In this document: positions 17,004-26,218 of the stretch, piece after piece
Layout: every line of letters starts with the position of its first letter
How positions within the stretch are numbered: position 1 is the stretch's first letter
Assembly (NCBI GenBank): GCA_945883545.1
Contig: CAMCXT010000007.1
Span: forward strand, 1 to 64,000
DNA length: 64,000 nt
DNA from: Chitinophaga pinensis
GTDB lineage: Bacteria; Bacteroidota; Bacteroidia; M30B66
Reading direction: 5' to 3'
The notes under the pieces: generated by a model
The model's input: the letters and a program-made list of their open reading frames with translations, nothing else
The model's database searches: none
Told to the model about the DNA's origin: nothing
Program-made: the position numbers and the translations under genes

Positions 17004-18053
17004 ATGAAGTTGTCAAATTTCAAATTCAAGTTACCTCCTGAACTCATCGCTGATCGCCCTTCTGAAAACAGGGATGAATCAAGACTTATGGTTTTGGACC
17101 GCAAGAACAAAACTATCGAGCACAAGATGTTTCGCGACATCCTCGATTATTTTGATGATGGTGACACCTTTATCATCAACAATACAAAGGTTTTCCCTGC
17201 GAGAATGTACGGTAACAAAGAAAAGACCGGAGCTAAAATTGAAGTTTTCCTTCTTCGCGAATTGAACCAAGAAAGCCGTTTGTGGGATGTGTTGGTTGAT
17301 CCAGCACGTAAAATCCGTATTGGTAACAAGCTTTATTTTGGAGATGACGATTCTTTGGTTGCAGAGGTAATCGACAACACAACTTCACGTGGCCGTACAT
17401 TGAGATTCCTTTTCGATGGTCCACACGAAGAATTTAAAAAAGTACTTTACTCTTTGGGTGAAACCCCAATCCCGAAATACATTCAACGCACACCAGATGA
17501 AGACGATGCAATTCGTTATCAAACGGTTTATGCAAAAAATGAAGGTGCAGTTGCAGCGCCAACAGCGGGTCTTCACTTCAGCCGTGAGTTGATGAAGCGC
17601 ATGGAATTGAAAGGGATCAATTTCTCTGAAATTACATTGCACGTTGGACTTGGAAGCTTCCGCACTGTTGAAGTAGAAGACTTGAGCAAACACAAAATGG
17701 ATTCAGAAGAGATGGTTATCTCTGAAGAAGCTTCCAACATTGTGAATGAAAGCAAGAAAAACCGTAAACGTGTTGTATCTGTTGGTACTACAACTATGCG
17801 CGCGATCGAAAGTTCAGTATCTACCGAAGGTTATATGAAGCCTTATGCAGGTTGGACAAATAAATTCATCTTCCCTCCATACGATTTTCGTGTTGCCAAT
17901 GCTTTGGTAACCAATTTCCACATGCCAATGAGCACTTTGTTGATCATGGTTTCTGCATTTGGAGGTCATGATTTCGTTATGGAAGCTTACAAAGAGGCTG
18001 TGAAGGAGAAGTATCGCTTCTTTACCTACGGTGATGCGATGTTGATCATCTAA
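17004..18053 (+). CDS. queA: S-adenosylmethionine:tRNA ribosyltransferase-isomerase
   Basis: 349 residues. QueA moves the ribosyl group of S-adenosylmethionine to 7-aminomethyl-7-deazaguanine in tRNA to form epoxyqueuosine, the penultimate queuosine step. Family signatures are clear: [82 protein letters not shown] and [18 protein letters not shown]. The length is normal. The chosen ATG lies 28 bases after a TACCTTTG box. IspD starts 2 bases after its stop, so queA, ispD and probably purD form one operon. Confidence 0.97.
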   Translation: MKLSNFKFKLPPELIADRPSENRDESRLMVLDRKNKTIEHKMFRDILDYFDDGDTFIINNTKVFPARMYGNKEKTGAKIEVFLLRELNQESRLWDVLVDPARKIRIGNKLYFGDDDSLVAEVIDNTTSRGRTLRFLFDGPHEEFKKVLYSLGETPIPKYIQRTPDEDDAIRYQTVYAKNEGAVAAPTAGLHFSRELMKRMELKGINFSEITLHVGLGSFRTVEVEDLSKHKMDSEEMVISEEASNIVNESKKNRKRVVSVGTTTMRAIESSVSTEGYMKPYAGWTNKFIFPPYDFRVANALVTNFHMPMSTLLIMVSAFGGHDFVMEAYKEAVKEKYRFFTYGDAMLII

Positions 18054-18055
18054 AA

Positions 18056-18724
18056 GTGAAGAAATCGGTCATTATCGTTGCAGGTGGCAGCGGAACCCGA
18101 ATGAAGGCTTCTGTTCCCAAACAGTTTCTGCTCATCGATGGTAGACCGATTCTCATGCACACTATCGAGAAGTTTCAGGCCTCCATGCCCGAATTGTCGA
18201 TGATCGTTGTATTACCTGCCGAACACCTAAATACTTGGAAAGAATTGTGTGCGGAACATCATTTCGATGTGTCTCATCAAACTGTACAAGGTGGCGAAAC
18301 GCGTTTTCATTCAGTTAAGAATGGACTTTCCCAATTAAGCAGCGGATTGGTTGCAGTGCACGATGGCGTTCGTCCGTTGGTGTCGAAAGAAACCATCCTA
18401 CGTTGTTTCGAAGAAGCTGGTCGGGCAGGTGCCGCAATTCCGGTTGTGCCATCAAGCGAGTCGGTTCGCATGGTTGCCAATTTTAGCAGCAAAGCGCTCG
18501 ACAGATCCACCATCCGAATGGTTCAAACACCACAGTGCTTTCGGTATGAATGGATGAAGGAAGCCTTCGATCAAGATTTTAGAGAATCGTTCACCGATTG
18601 TGCATCAGTGTTAGAAGCGGCAGGCTTTTCGGTTTCATTGGTTGAAGGAAATCCTGAGAACATAAAAATTACCCATCCTGCCGATTTGGCTTTGGCTTCA
18701 TGGGTTATTTCCGAAAACAGATAA
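18056..18724 (+). CDS. ispD: 2-C-methyl-D-erythritol 4-phosphate cytidylyltransferase
   Basis: 222 residues, GTG start 2 bases after the queA stop. IspD joins CTP and MEP to make CDP-ME in the non-mevalonate isoprenoid pathway. The CTP-binding loop reads IIVAGGSGTRMKASVPKQF, with the conserved Gly-rich turn, Arg and Lys; VAVHDGVRPLVS and a C-terminal NIKITHPADLALA complete the family pattern. The length is that of the family. It shows that this organism makes isoprenoids by the MEP route. Confidence 0.96.
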   Translation: MKKSVIIVAGGSGTRMKASVPKQFLLIDGRPILMHTIEKFQASMPELSMIVVLPAEHLNTWKELCAEHHFDVSHQTVQGGETRFHSVKNGLSQLSSGLVAVHDGVRPLVSKETILRCFEEAGRAGAAIPVVPSSESVRMVANFSSKALDRSTIRMVQTPQCFRYEWMKEAFDQDFRESFTDCASVLEAAGFSVSLVEGNPENIKITHPADLALASWVISENR

Positions 18725-18763
18725 TCATTTTCGGTTCAGCATAAAAAAGCTGAAGTTTGCAGC

Positions 18764-20035
18764 ATGAATATTCTTCTGCTCGGATCAGGTGGTCGTGAAC
18801 ATGCTTTCGCCTGGAAAATCGCTCAAAGCAAGCTTCTTACTAAATTGTTTATCGCTCCTGGGAATCCTGGAACATCGACTTTTGGCGAGAACATATCTCT
18901 CAATCCGCTCGATTTTGAAGCGGTGAAGCAATTTGTTTCGTCGCACAGTGTTTCGATCGTTGTTGTCGGGCCAGAAGAGCCACTCGTTAAAGGCATTTCG
19001 GATGCATTTGCGGCTTCCGATGCACATCGTTCGGTTACAGTGATTGGTCCGAATGCAGCAGGCGCTCAGTTAGAAGGCAGCAAGGATTTTTCGAAAGCAT
19101 TTATGCTGCGTCACAATATCCCTACAGCCCGTTATCAGAGTTTTACTCCCGCTACGCTGGATGAAGGGAAGGCATTTTTGCACACCATGGAGGCTCCGTA
19201 TGTTTTGAAAGCATCAGGTCTTGCTGCAGGCAAAGGTGTGGTAATTCCTGAAACACTTGAAGAAGCAGAACAGGAATTGGAAGAAATGCTTGGTGGAAAA
19301 TTCGGAGATGCTGGAAATGTGGTAGTGATTGAAGAATTTCTGAAAGGTGTAGAATGCTCAGTTTTCGTGCTAACGGATGGAGAATCGGCATTTCTTCTGC
19401 CTGAAGCCAAAGACCACAAGCGTATCGGGGAAGGCAATACCGGTTTGAATACAGGAGGCATGGGTGCGTTTTCTCCAGTACCATTCTGCGACGAAGTTTT
19501 TATGGAAAAGGTGAAGAGCCGCATCATAGATCCAACTTTGCAAGGATTGAAGGCTGAAGGAATTATTTATAAAGGCTTCATTTTCATAGGTTTGATGAGT
19601 GTAAATGGTGAGCCTTTCGTGATTGAGTACAATTGCCGAATGGGCGATCCAGAAACAGAAGTGGTACTTCCAAGGTTGGAAAATGATTTAGTGGAATTGT
19701 TTGAAGCAGTTGGCAATGGTACTTTGTATTATCACCAACCAATAATCAGCGCACAACATGCCGCAACTGTAGTAGTGGTTTCGGGAGGCTACCCTGGCGA
19801 TTACCCGAAAGGCTTCCCAATTAGCGGTTTAGATCGAGTAGAAGGGGAGTTGGTTTTTCATGCAGGCACCAAAGAAAATGAGGGAGTATTGCTTACCAAT
19901 GGCGGACGTGTGTTAGCTTTCACATCGGTTGGAGAGTCAAGAGAATCGGCAATTGCTCGCAGTTACAAAAGCATCAATGAAATTTGCTACGAAGGCATTT
20001 ACTACCGAAAAGACATCGGTAAGGTGGATTGGTAG
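18764..20035 (+). CDS. purD: phosphoribosylamine-glycine ligase
   Basis: 423 residues. PurD makes glycinamide ribonucleotide from phosphoribosylamine, glycine and ATP in purine synthesis. The N-terminal MNILLLGSGGREHAFAWKI, the ATP-grasp loop LKASGLAAGKGVV, NTGGMGAFSPVPF and the metal-binding EYNCRMGDPETEVVLPRL are all intact. The length is normal. It follows ispD by 39 bases; a TGAAGTTTG stretch 4 bases before the ATG is close to the TAnnTTTG box, so it may also have its own promoter. The repeat array begins about 40 bases after its stop. Confidence 0.97.
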   Translation: MNILLLGSGGREHAFAWKIAQSKLLTKLFIAPGNPGTSTFGENISLNPLDFEAVKQFVSSHSVSIVVVGPEEPLVKGISDAFAASDAHRSVTVIGPNAAGAQLEGSKDFSKAFMLRHNIPTARYQSFTPATLDEGKAFLHTMEAPYVLKASGLAAGKGVVIPETLEEAEQELEEMLGGKFGDAGNVVVIEEFLKGVECSVFVLTDGESAFLLPEAKDHKRIGEGNTGLNTGGMGAFSPVPFCDEVFMEKVKSRIIDPTLQGLKAEGIIYKGFIFIGLMSVNGEPFVIEYNCRMGDPETEVVLPRLENDLVELFEAVGNGTLYYHQPIISAQHAATVVVVSGGYPGDYPKGFPISGLDRVEGELVFHAGTKENEGVLLTNGGRVLAFTSVGESRESAIARSYKSINEICYEGIYYRKDIGKVDW

Positions 20036-20075
20036 GGGAAATTCCAAAGCCAATCGGGTAATCAGTTGAGATTTC

Positions 20076-20457
20076 AGGCCTAACGGCCCTGTGAAATTCA
20101 ATTTTGCGAAGTGCTTACAATGATGTTAGGCCTAATGGCCTTGTGGTGTTTATCTAGAGTAGTGTTTTACAATGAGAACAGGCCTAAAGGCCCTCTTAAA
20201 TTCAATTTGTGGTAGTTTTTTACAAGGATGTTAGGCCTAAAGGCCCTGTGGTGTTTATTTAGATTAGTGTTTTACAATGAGAATAGGCCTAACGGCCCTC
20301 ATAAATTCAATTTGTGGTAGTTTTTTACAATGATGTTAGGCCTAATGGCCCTGTGGTGTTTATCTAGATTAGTGTTTTACAATGAGATCAGGCCTAACGG
20401 CCCTCATAAATTCAATTTGTGGTAGTTTTTTACAATGATGTTAGGTCTAAAGGCCCT
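20076..20457. repeat. left arm of GGCC palindrome array, 8 units
   Basis: Eight copies of AGGCCTAANGGCCCT start at 20076, 20128, 20180, 20233, 20285, 20338, 20390 and 20443, a step of 52-53 bases. Each unit is an imperfect palindrome whose GGCC arms flank TAAA, TAAT or TAAC. Spacers of 37-38 bases alternate between two types: one containing TTCAATTTGTGGTAG and one containing GTGGTGTTTATCTAGATTAG. Both types share the 3' part TAGTnTTTTACAATGA. The true period is therefore about 105 bases. This is a REP/BIME-like array, not CRISPR, because the spacers are themselves repeats. Confidence 0.9.
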
Positions 20458-20493
20458 AAGATTCTCATTCTGGCTAATTTTTTATAGTGATTA

Positions 20494-20664
20494 AAGGCCT
20501 TTAGGCCTGGCACATTTTAGATTGATGCAATTGTGATTATAGTAAGTTCCTCTTGCCTTGTTTCGTTGTAAATTCCTATACCACGTAATTTACAAGAGGG
20601 CCTTTAGGCCTGATATATCTATAGATCCATGCAATCATTTAATCAAACAAGGGCCTTTAGGCCT
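20494..20664. repeat. inverted GGCC palindrome units next to the transposase, 3 units
   Basis: Three units in the opposite orientation (GGCCTTTAGGCCT core) start at 20494, 20597 and 20650. Their flanks do not match the two spacer types of the main arrays, and spacing is irregular (103 and 53 bases). They lie immediately downstream of the transposase remnant, whose stop is at 20693. Confidence 0.85.
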
Positions 20665-20692
20665 GGCATCTAAATAATATCCCTGATAAATA

Positions 20693-21155
20693 TCATTCAT
20701 ACCATTCAAACAAGAATTTTGAATTGAACGGCACCTCAAATTTCTCCAACAACAACAAATATTCATCTCTAAACGACTGTTTTTTATGATGTTGTGGTTG
20801 GTTTATGATGTATCCTACAACCCTATTCAACTGTGATTTTGAATAGGTAAAAGCACCAAATCCTCTTTGCCATTCAAATCGTCCCTGAATATATTTCTTT
20901 TCATTTAACCACTTTGAAGAGCTTGATTTTACTTGTTCCATCAGTTTTGAAGGCGAAATATCTGGAGACATACCCACTAGAAAATGAACATGATCGGGAT
21001 TGCCAATGGTTTGAAATGGACTTGCATTTCAAACCATTGGCAATGCCGCACATTATTTTTTCTAGCTCATCTCTAAATGTTTCATGTATTAGATTCTGTC
21101 GTCCTTTTACAGCAAACACAAATTGGACATAGAGTTGGGTATATGTATTAGGCAT
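20693..21155 (-). pseudogene. REP-associated (Y1/HUH) transposase, frameshifted
   Basis: Two overlapping frames give one TnpA_REP-type protein. The first frame (from 21155) carries MPNTYTQLYVQFVFAVKGRQ and FRDELEKIMCGIANGLKCK. The second frame continues with NPDHVHFLVGMSPDISPSKL, which contains the HUH metal motif (H-V-H), and then RFEWQRGFGAFTYSKSQ with the probable catalytic Tyr region, and QPQHHKKQSF...FLFEWYE. Removing a single base at about 21020 restores one reading frame of about 153 codons, so the gene is broken by one insertion, or the frameshift is a sequencing error. Such transposases process single-stranded hairpins of REP elements; the GGCC palindromes on both sides are the likely substrates. 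Confidence 0.85.
21001..21042. repeat. perfect 18-bp inverted repeat inside the transposase remnant
   Basis: Arms 21001-21018 (TGCCAATGGTTTGAAATG) and 21025-21042 are exact reverse complements around a 6-base loop. The extra base that breaks the transposase frame, about 21020, lies in the loop. Confidence 0.9.
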
Positions 21156-21251
21156 ATCGAAACAAAAGTCTTGTTTGATGTGAAAATAGTCATTAAATCT
21201 TTAAATGATTTAATTGTTCCAAATTATAGCGATATGTTCGTTTAAGATTTC

Positions 21252-21526
21252 AGGCCTAATGGCCCTCTTAAATTCAATTTGTGGTAGTTTTTACAATGAT
21301 GTTAGGCCTAACAGCCATATAGTGTTTGTTTTGATTAGTGTTTTATATAGATTTCAGGCCTAATGGCCCTGTGGTGTTTATTTAGATTAGTTTTTTACAA
21401 AGAGATCAGGCCCAAAGGCCCTCTTAAATTCAATTTGAGGTAGTTTTTACAATGATGTCAGGCCTAACGGCCCTGTGGTGTTTATCTAGATTAGTGTTTT
21501 ACAATGAGAACAGGCCTAAAGGCCCA
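21252..21526. repeat. right arm of GGCC palindrome array, 6 units
   Basis: Units start at 21252, 21304, 21356, 21408, 21460 and 21512, exactly 52 bases apart, in the same orientation as the left arm and with the same two spacer types. The unit at 21304 is degenerate (AGGCCTAACAGCCAT). The array stops about 55 bases before the mtfA-like stop codon. Bases 21156-21251, between the transposase start and this arm, hold no gene. Confidence 0.9.
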
Positions 21527-21580
21527 TCTATCTATCTCTCATTTAATCAGACTAAATAAGTCAGAGGGGAATCATCGGCT

Positions 21581-22420
21581 TTAAACTGCTGAAGCCGCCT
21601 TGAGTTGATCTATCCGCGCAGCGATATCCTGGTTTAATATTTTTGACATAGCGCGATAGAGTTCAGGAAGATGCTTTCTAAACTCAAGGGGCGCTTCAAA
21701 AAAGTGTTCGATACACACTGCCCAAAATTCATGAATATTCGTACTGGCATATTTTCGTAAAAACGGATGTTGATTGGTACGTGCCATGCTTTCAAATTCA
21801 ATGTTGGCTCTTTCCTGCCATTCATCGAAGCCATAGAGCATCCTTCGGTTTCCGAAGTAATCCAAATACAATGCATGCGCTAATTCGTGGAGCATCAAGT
21901 TGATTTTATCGTTCGGATTTAAATGCCCATCATAGGCATCACGCCACGACATGATAACCAAACCGCTGTGGTAAACTGTGAGTCCTTTCACATCGCGTTC
22001 TATCATTCCTGAATAAAAGATATCGGGAAAAAGGGCGATTTTGTTGAAGCGAGGGAATTCGAAGGTTTTTAATCCGAAAGTGATTTGCACCATTGATGCG
22101 CAAATGAATAGGATCATGACGTCGTGCAATTCCAAACCATCTTTGGCAATAAACCACTTGTTTTTCAGTAGGACCTGAAGGCGATCACGGAATTTCTGTT
22201 GTTCTGGCTCTTCAAGTAACTTGTAGAAATAGAATTGCTTCAACAAGAATGCATGAAGCCGTTCTGGAGTTGGTGTTTCAGAAATTCGGCTGTAGCCTTC
22301 AATATTGAGCACTTCACCATCGTCAAGAAGAACATATTGGTGGTGGTTGTTTTCGTAGGAATAGCTATACGCTGCAACGATAACGACTATGAAAATAAAT
22401 ATGAAAATCGATATGCTCAA
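21581..22420 (-). CDS. MtfA-like zinc metallopeptidase (M90 family)
   Basis: 279 residues. One N-terminal membrane segment (ISIFIFIFIVVIVAAYSYSY) is followed by the M90 domain with HELAHALYLDYF (His178, Glu179, His182), the zinc-binding HExxH. E. coli MtfA is a cytosolic peptidase that acts with the glucose-PTS repressor Mlc; Bacteroidota lack that system, so the substrate here is unknown. The membrane anchor is an addition relative to E. coli MtfA. The start overlaps the desaturase stop by 3-4 bases, making it the last gene of pfkA-desaturase-mtfA. Confidence 0.85.
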   Translation of the reverse strand: MSISIFIFIFIVVIVAAYSYSYENNHHQYVLLDDGEVLNIEGYSRISETPTPERLHAFLLKQFYFYKLLEEPEQQKFRDRLQVLLKNKWFIAKDGLELHDVMILFICASMVQITFGLKTFEFPRFNKIALFPDIFYSGMIERDVKGLTVYHSGLVIMSWRDAYDGHLNPNDKINLMLHELAHALYLDYFGNRRMLYGFDEWQERANIEFESMARTNQHPFLRKYASTNIHEFWAVCIEHFFEAPLEFRKHLPELYRAMSKILNQDIAARIDQLKAASAV

Positions 22421-23583
22421 GCAGGAACCAATTCATGTTCGCGGCTTCCGAAGAGTTTCATTGTTTTAAAATGACTCGCCACAGCCGAACCGAAAGTCGG
22501 AATGTTATTGTATTTAATGTTGTGTTGCTGCGCCACGCGTTGCACAATTTTGCTGATAGCAGGATAATGTACGTGACTTACTTTCGGGAATAAATGGTGT
22601 TCGATTTGGAAGTTTAATCCACCTACAAACCAAGAAACAAGCTTACTGTTTGTTGAGAAGTTTGATGTTGTTCTCAATTGGTGAATGGCCCATGCATCTT
22701 GTAATGCCATTTTCCCTTCGAGTTCCCATGCATCAACAAATGCTGTTGTTTCAACCACATGCGCTAACTGGAAAACCAACGCCATCGTGAGGCCCATTGC
22801 GGCATTTGCAACGAAATAACCAATCAAAAATGGTCCTACACCTACCATGTAAATAGGAACTGCAATATAAAATACCACATATAGCACTTTGGTTACCCAA
22901 AAAATGATGTGCTCTTGAAGGTTAAAATGGTTCATTTTAGTGCCATTGATTTCCTTCATGAAATACTTCTGGAAGTCGGTTAGCAGCGCCCATAAAATGG
23001 ATGAAATCGCATACAATGGAACCATATAAACGTGTTGCCATTTGTGCATCGGTTTGTATGGCTGGGAAAAACAGTGGCGCAAAACGGGCGATTTAGCAAT
23101 GTCATCATCAACCCCATCCACGTTTGTATAGGTGTGGTGAATGATGTTGTGCTTTTGTTTCCAGATAAAAGCGTTTGAGCCCAATGCGTTCATCGTTAAA
23201 CCCATTACGTAATTTAGTCTCTTGCTTTCAGAATAACTTCCATGGCAAGCATCGTGCATTACGTTAAAACCAATGCAAGCCAAAAAGAATCCCAGAATTA
23301 GACATAAACCAAGCGACAGCAAAACAGGCATTTCGACTGTTAACAGTGCCGCATAAATAATCAAACAAGCAGGGATTAAAGTGAAGCTTTTGATGTAAAG
23401 CCTGTAATCGCCCGTTTGTTTCCTCTTGGTTGTTTCGAAGTATTGATTTACCTCGTTCTTTAATGTTTCAAAGAAAGAGTTATCGGAATTGTTGAAGGTA
23501 ACTTTTTTCAACGCAAGGGTAGGTTTTGTGATGTTAATGCCACGAAAATAGTTGAAAAATCGACTACTCCGTTCATTGCTCAA
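22417..23583 (-). CDS. membrane fatty acid desaturase (acyl-CoA/lipid type)
   Basis: 388 residues with two pairs of membrane segments. The three histidine boxes of the di-iron desaturases are present: HDACHGSYS, HNIIHHTY and QIEHHLFP. The third box in the QxxHH form is typical of front-end or linoleoyl-CoA-type desaturases; no cytochrome b5 domain is fused, so an external electron donor is needed. It would introduce double bases into membrane acyl chains for fluidity control. It lies 18 bases after pfkA and overlaps the peptidase gene. Confidence 0.92.
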   Translation of the reverse strand: MSNERSSRFFNYFRGINITKPTLALKKVTFNNSDNSFFETLKNEVNQYFETTKRKQTGDYRLYIKSFTLIPACLIIYAALLTVEMPVLLSLGLCLILGFFLACIGFNVMHDACHGSYSESKRLNYVMGLTMNALGSNAFIWKQKHNIIHHTYTNVDGVDDDIAKSPVLRHCFSQPYKPMHKWQHVYMVPLYAISSILWALLTDFQKYFMKEINGTKMNHFNLQEHIIFWVTKVLYVVFYIAVPIYMVGVGPFLIGYFVANAAMGLTMALVFQLAHVVETTAFVDAWELEGKMALQDAWAIHQLRTTSNFSTNSKLVSWFVGGLNFQIEHHLFPKVSHVHYPAISKIVQRVAQQHNIKYNNIPTFGSAVASHFKTMKLFGSREHELVPA

Positions 23584-23601
23584 TGATCTTTTAATTCAAT
23601 G

Positions 23602-24576
23602 CTACAACGACATGATTTCTGCAATTTTCAGGATCGTATCATTTACGTCCATGATGTGTTTCACGGTTTGCGAAAACGGCGTGAATTTCACTTGTCCTGA
23701 AACCTGACCTGCCATCATCCGGTTTTTGCCTTCTCTGAGTCCAATTACCGATTCGTATCCTAGTCGTGTTGCAAGAACTCGATCCATGCAAGTTGGATGG
23801 CCACCACGTTGAATGTGCCCTAAAATGGCCACTTTCGTTTCGAGCTTATCGAACTTTTGTTGTACGATTTCGGCAATTTTGAAGGCTCCACCTGCATCAT
23901 CGCCCTCGGCAACAATGATCACGTGTCCAGATTTTTGTCGTTTCCAACCGCGTTCTAATTGAGTGATAAGTTTATCGATATGGGTTTTGGTTTCTGGAAT
24001 GAGAATCGCCTCTGCACCAACGGCGATACCGCTACGAAGGGCAATTAATCCGGCATCTCTACCCATCACTTCAACAAAAAACAATCGATTGTGTGATGTA
24101 GCTGTATCACGGATATTGTCCACAGCATTTACTACCGTATTGATGGCTGTATCGTATCCGATAGTAAAGTCGGTGCCGAACAAGTCGTTATCGATAGTGC
24201 CAGGAATTCCGATCACTTTAATGTCGGGATATTCTGTTGTGAAGACATCCGCACCACGAAATGATCCATCTCCACCAATGATTACAATGCCTTCAATACC
24301 TTGGGCATTAACATGGTCATAGGCCTTTTTACGGCCTTCCGCAGTCATGAATTCTTTGCTTCTCGCCGTTTTCAGGATCGTACCTCCTCGTTGAATGATA
24401 TTGCCAACAGATGCATAATCCATGTCTCTGAAATCTCCATTAATAAGACCTTCATAGCCAGCAACAACGCCTGTAACCTTCATGCCGTGATACAATCCGG
24501 TTCGCACAACTGCGCGGATGCAGGCATTCATGCCCGGAGCATCTCCACCAGAGGTTAATACTGCAATATGTTTCAT
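23602..24576 (-). CDS. pfkA: ATP-dependent 6-phosphofructokinase
   Basis: 324 residues, normal for bacterial ATP-type PfkA. It phosphorylates fructose 6-phosphate in glycolysis. Visible motifs: the N-terminal VLTSGGDAPGMNACIRAVVR, ATP-binding GGDGSFRGA, catalytic PGTIDNDLFGTDFTIGYDTA (Asp of the TIDND motif), EVMGRDAG and GHIQRGGHPTCMDR. It leads a minus-strand operon with the desaturase and peptidase. A TACCTTTG box lies 76 bases upstream and is followed by a 15-base palindrome in the leader. Confidence 0.97.
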   Translation of the reverse strand: MKHIAVLTSGGDAPGMNACIRAVVRTGLYHGMKVTGVVAGYEGLINGDFRDMDYASVGNIIQRGGTILKTARSKEFMTAEGRKKAYDHVNAQGIEGIVIIGGDGSFRGADVFTTEYPDIKVIGIPGTIDNDLFGTDFTIGYDTAINTVVNAVDNIRDTATSHNRLFFVEVMGRDAGLIALRSGIAVGAEAILIPETKTHIDKLITQLERGWKRQKSGHVIIVAEGDDAGGAFKIAEIVQQKFDKLETKVAILGHIQRGGHPTCMDRVLATRLGYESVIGLREGKNRMMAGQVSGQVKFTPFSQTVKHIMDVNDTILKIAEIMSL

Positions 24577-24638
24577 TTGTGTAGTATATAAATATTTAAT
24601 GGGCTTTACATGAAGGATTTACGATCACTTCCTGTAAA

Positions 24639-24660
24639 GTGTTACTTTAACACAAAGGTA
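24639..24660 (-). promoter_or_regulatory. pfkA -7 box with adjoining palindrome
   Basis: The minus strand reads TACCTTTG (24653-24660), an exact TAnnTTTG match, followed at once by GTGTTAAAGTAACAC (24639-24653), a perfect 6-bp inverted repeat around AAG. It lies where transcription should start, so it could be an operator or a 5' stem-loop of the mRNA. Confidence 0.5.
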
Positions 24661-24679
24661 GATGAAAGTATGGTAAAAT

Positions 24680-26161
24680 TTATGGAATAAACTCATAAGC
24701 TCCTGCATCCGGCGCTTCGTCGGCGAGGCGGTTTATTTCTAGAATATCAGTTGGAATTGCAGGTGTTGCATTCACATGTTCAGGACTTCCCCAATTTTTC
24801 GCTACCGATGAGGCCGACAACTTATAGTTTCGGTTGTTGACATCTGCAAAGCCAGGATCTTCATTAAAGCGCATATTCACGAAGTGTGTTGCATCCTCGG
24901 TATTGATGTCGGGATTGTCGATTTTCAGTAAGCTATTTTTGAAAATCCAATTGAATTGAGCATCTGGTAAACTGCTCACTTCGAGCTCGTTGCCATTTTG
25001 AAGATTTCCGTCCACAATTCCGTTAAGGAAGCTAAAGTCCATATCGGAAACTACGGTAGTATTGTCGGCTCTATTTTGGGCGTTGCTTAAGAAAATCGAT
25101 GGTTCTGACCTAACCGATTCGTTCCAATAATTGGCTATTGTGCAATGTCTGAAACGGTAATCACCACCGCGGATGAGCGAAAGTGCGTAAGCTCCACAAT
25201 TGCTAATCACGTTGTTCCACGCTTCAATATTGTAATCCACACCATAAATTCCAAAAGCCTTCATGTTTCGGATATTGCTGTTGGAAAGGGTCAGTTTCCC
25301 TTGGGGAGATTCGCCCAATTCGAGTACATCTTCAGCCTGAATGCCAATGTTCCCATTTTTGATGACAGCGTAGTTGATTTTGTTGTTAACGCTTCCTTGG
25401 TTTATCCAAATTCTATCCCACTGGCCAGGAATTTCGCGGTATGCCGTTTCTTTTCTCGTTCCTTGGAAAACGACCGAATCTTGCAAGGTTCCGTTTACGA
25501 TGAGCGTTCCATCTTTGTAAATCCACAATCCGGAATTGTTGTAAAGATATACTTGGGTTCCAGGTTCGATGGTGAGGGTTTGTGCCGAATCGACCACTAA
25601 ATATCCAATGATCACTTTAGGCTTTTCGTTCGTCCATGTTGAACTTCCGCTCAAAATCGAATAATCCGGAAAGCCATTTGTGGGGAAGAATGTTGGACGA
25701 AAGAAGTCGGCATTTCGGCCATAGGCCACGAGCTGCACATCCTGAATATTGCCGTTGGTTTCGAAGATTACACTATCGGTTACGACGAATGGATTAAGAT
25801 CGTTGTTTGGATCGATGGTGACTTCCGCAAAAATGAAAATACTGTCGCCAGGATCAATTTCAACATCCTTCACTTCATCGGCGGAAACACCATCGATATT
25901 GAGTCTGAAAAGCGAATTGCTTCCACCAGCAAGTCGGATGGATGATATTTTAATCTTTTCATCATTCTGGTTGTACACTCTGAATCGCTTTGTAACCGAT
26001 CCAAACGTTACAAAAACGGTATCGAAATAAACCGAATCATCCGAAAACGCAAGCTTATCGTTGGGATCGGTTGTGATTACATCTTTCCTGCAGCTCATAA
26101 GTGAAACCAGCAGCAACGATGCGAAGAAAATGAATTGAAGAATTGTTCTCACCAAGGGCAT
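24680..26161 (-). CDS. lipoprotein with right-handed beta-helix repeats
   Basis: 493 residues with a lipobox (LVSLMSC, Cys about 24). Residues about 35-150 form an Ig-like domain of the type that precedes cell-surface beta structure (DTVFVTFGSVTKRFRVYNQ). From about 180, repeated short strands (TLTIEPGTQVYLYNNSGLWIYKDGTLIVNG, NYAVIKNGNIGIQ, LTLSNSNIRNMKAFGIYG) indicate a parallel beta-helix like those of pectate lyases. No catalytic pattern could be assigned. It is a conserved Bacteroidota surface lipoprotein of unknown role. A TACATTTG box lies 7 bases before the ATG. Confidence 0.75.
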   Translation of the reverse strand: MPLVRTILQFIFFASLLLVSLMSCRKDVITTDPNDKLAFSDDSVYFDTVFVTFGSVTKRFRVYNQNDEKIKISSIRLAGGSNSLFRLNIDGVSADEVKDVEIDPGDSIFIFAEVTIDPNNDLNPFVVTDSVIFETNGNIQDVQLVAYGRNADFFRPTFFPTNGFPDYSILSGSSTWTNEKPKVIIGYLVVDSAQTLTIEPGTQVYLYNNSGLWIYKDGTLIVNGTLQDSVVFQGTRKETAYREIPGQWDRIWINQGSVNNKINYAVIKNGNIGIQAEDVLELGESPQGKLTLSNSNIRNMKAFGIYGVDYNIEAWNNVISNCGAYALSLIRGGDYRFRHCTIANYWNESVRSEPSIFLSNAQNRADNTTVVSDMDFSFLNGIVDGNLQNGNELEVSSLPDAQFNWIFKNSLLKIDNPDINTEDATHFVNMRFNEDPGFADVNNRNYKLSASSVAKNWGSPEHVNATPAIPTDILEINRLADEAPDAGAYEFIP

Positions 26162-26168
26162 CTAACGC

Positions 26169-26176
26169 CAAATGTA
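26169..26176 (-). promoter_or_regulatory. -7 promoter box of beta-helix lipoprotein
   Basis: TACATTTG on the minus strand, an exact TAnnTTTG match that ends 7 bases before the ATG at 26161, implying an mRNA with almost no leader. Confidence 0.55.
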
Positions 26177-26218
26177 GTTTAAAATTTTGCAGAGATTCGA
26201 ACTCGATTCGATCGCCCG

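Noticed and set aside
20076-21526. CRISPR array, suggested by short regular repeats with 37-38 base spacers
   Set aside because: The spacers are two alternating repeated sequences, the repeat is only 15 bases and palindromic, no cas genes are near, and a REP-type transposase sits in the middle.
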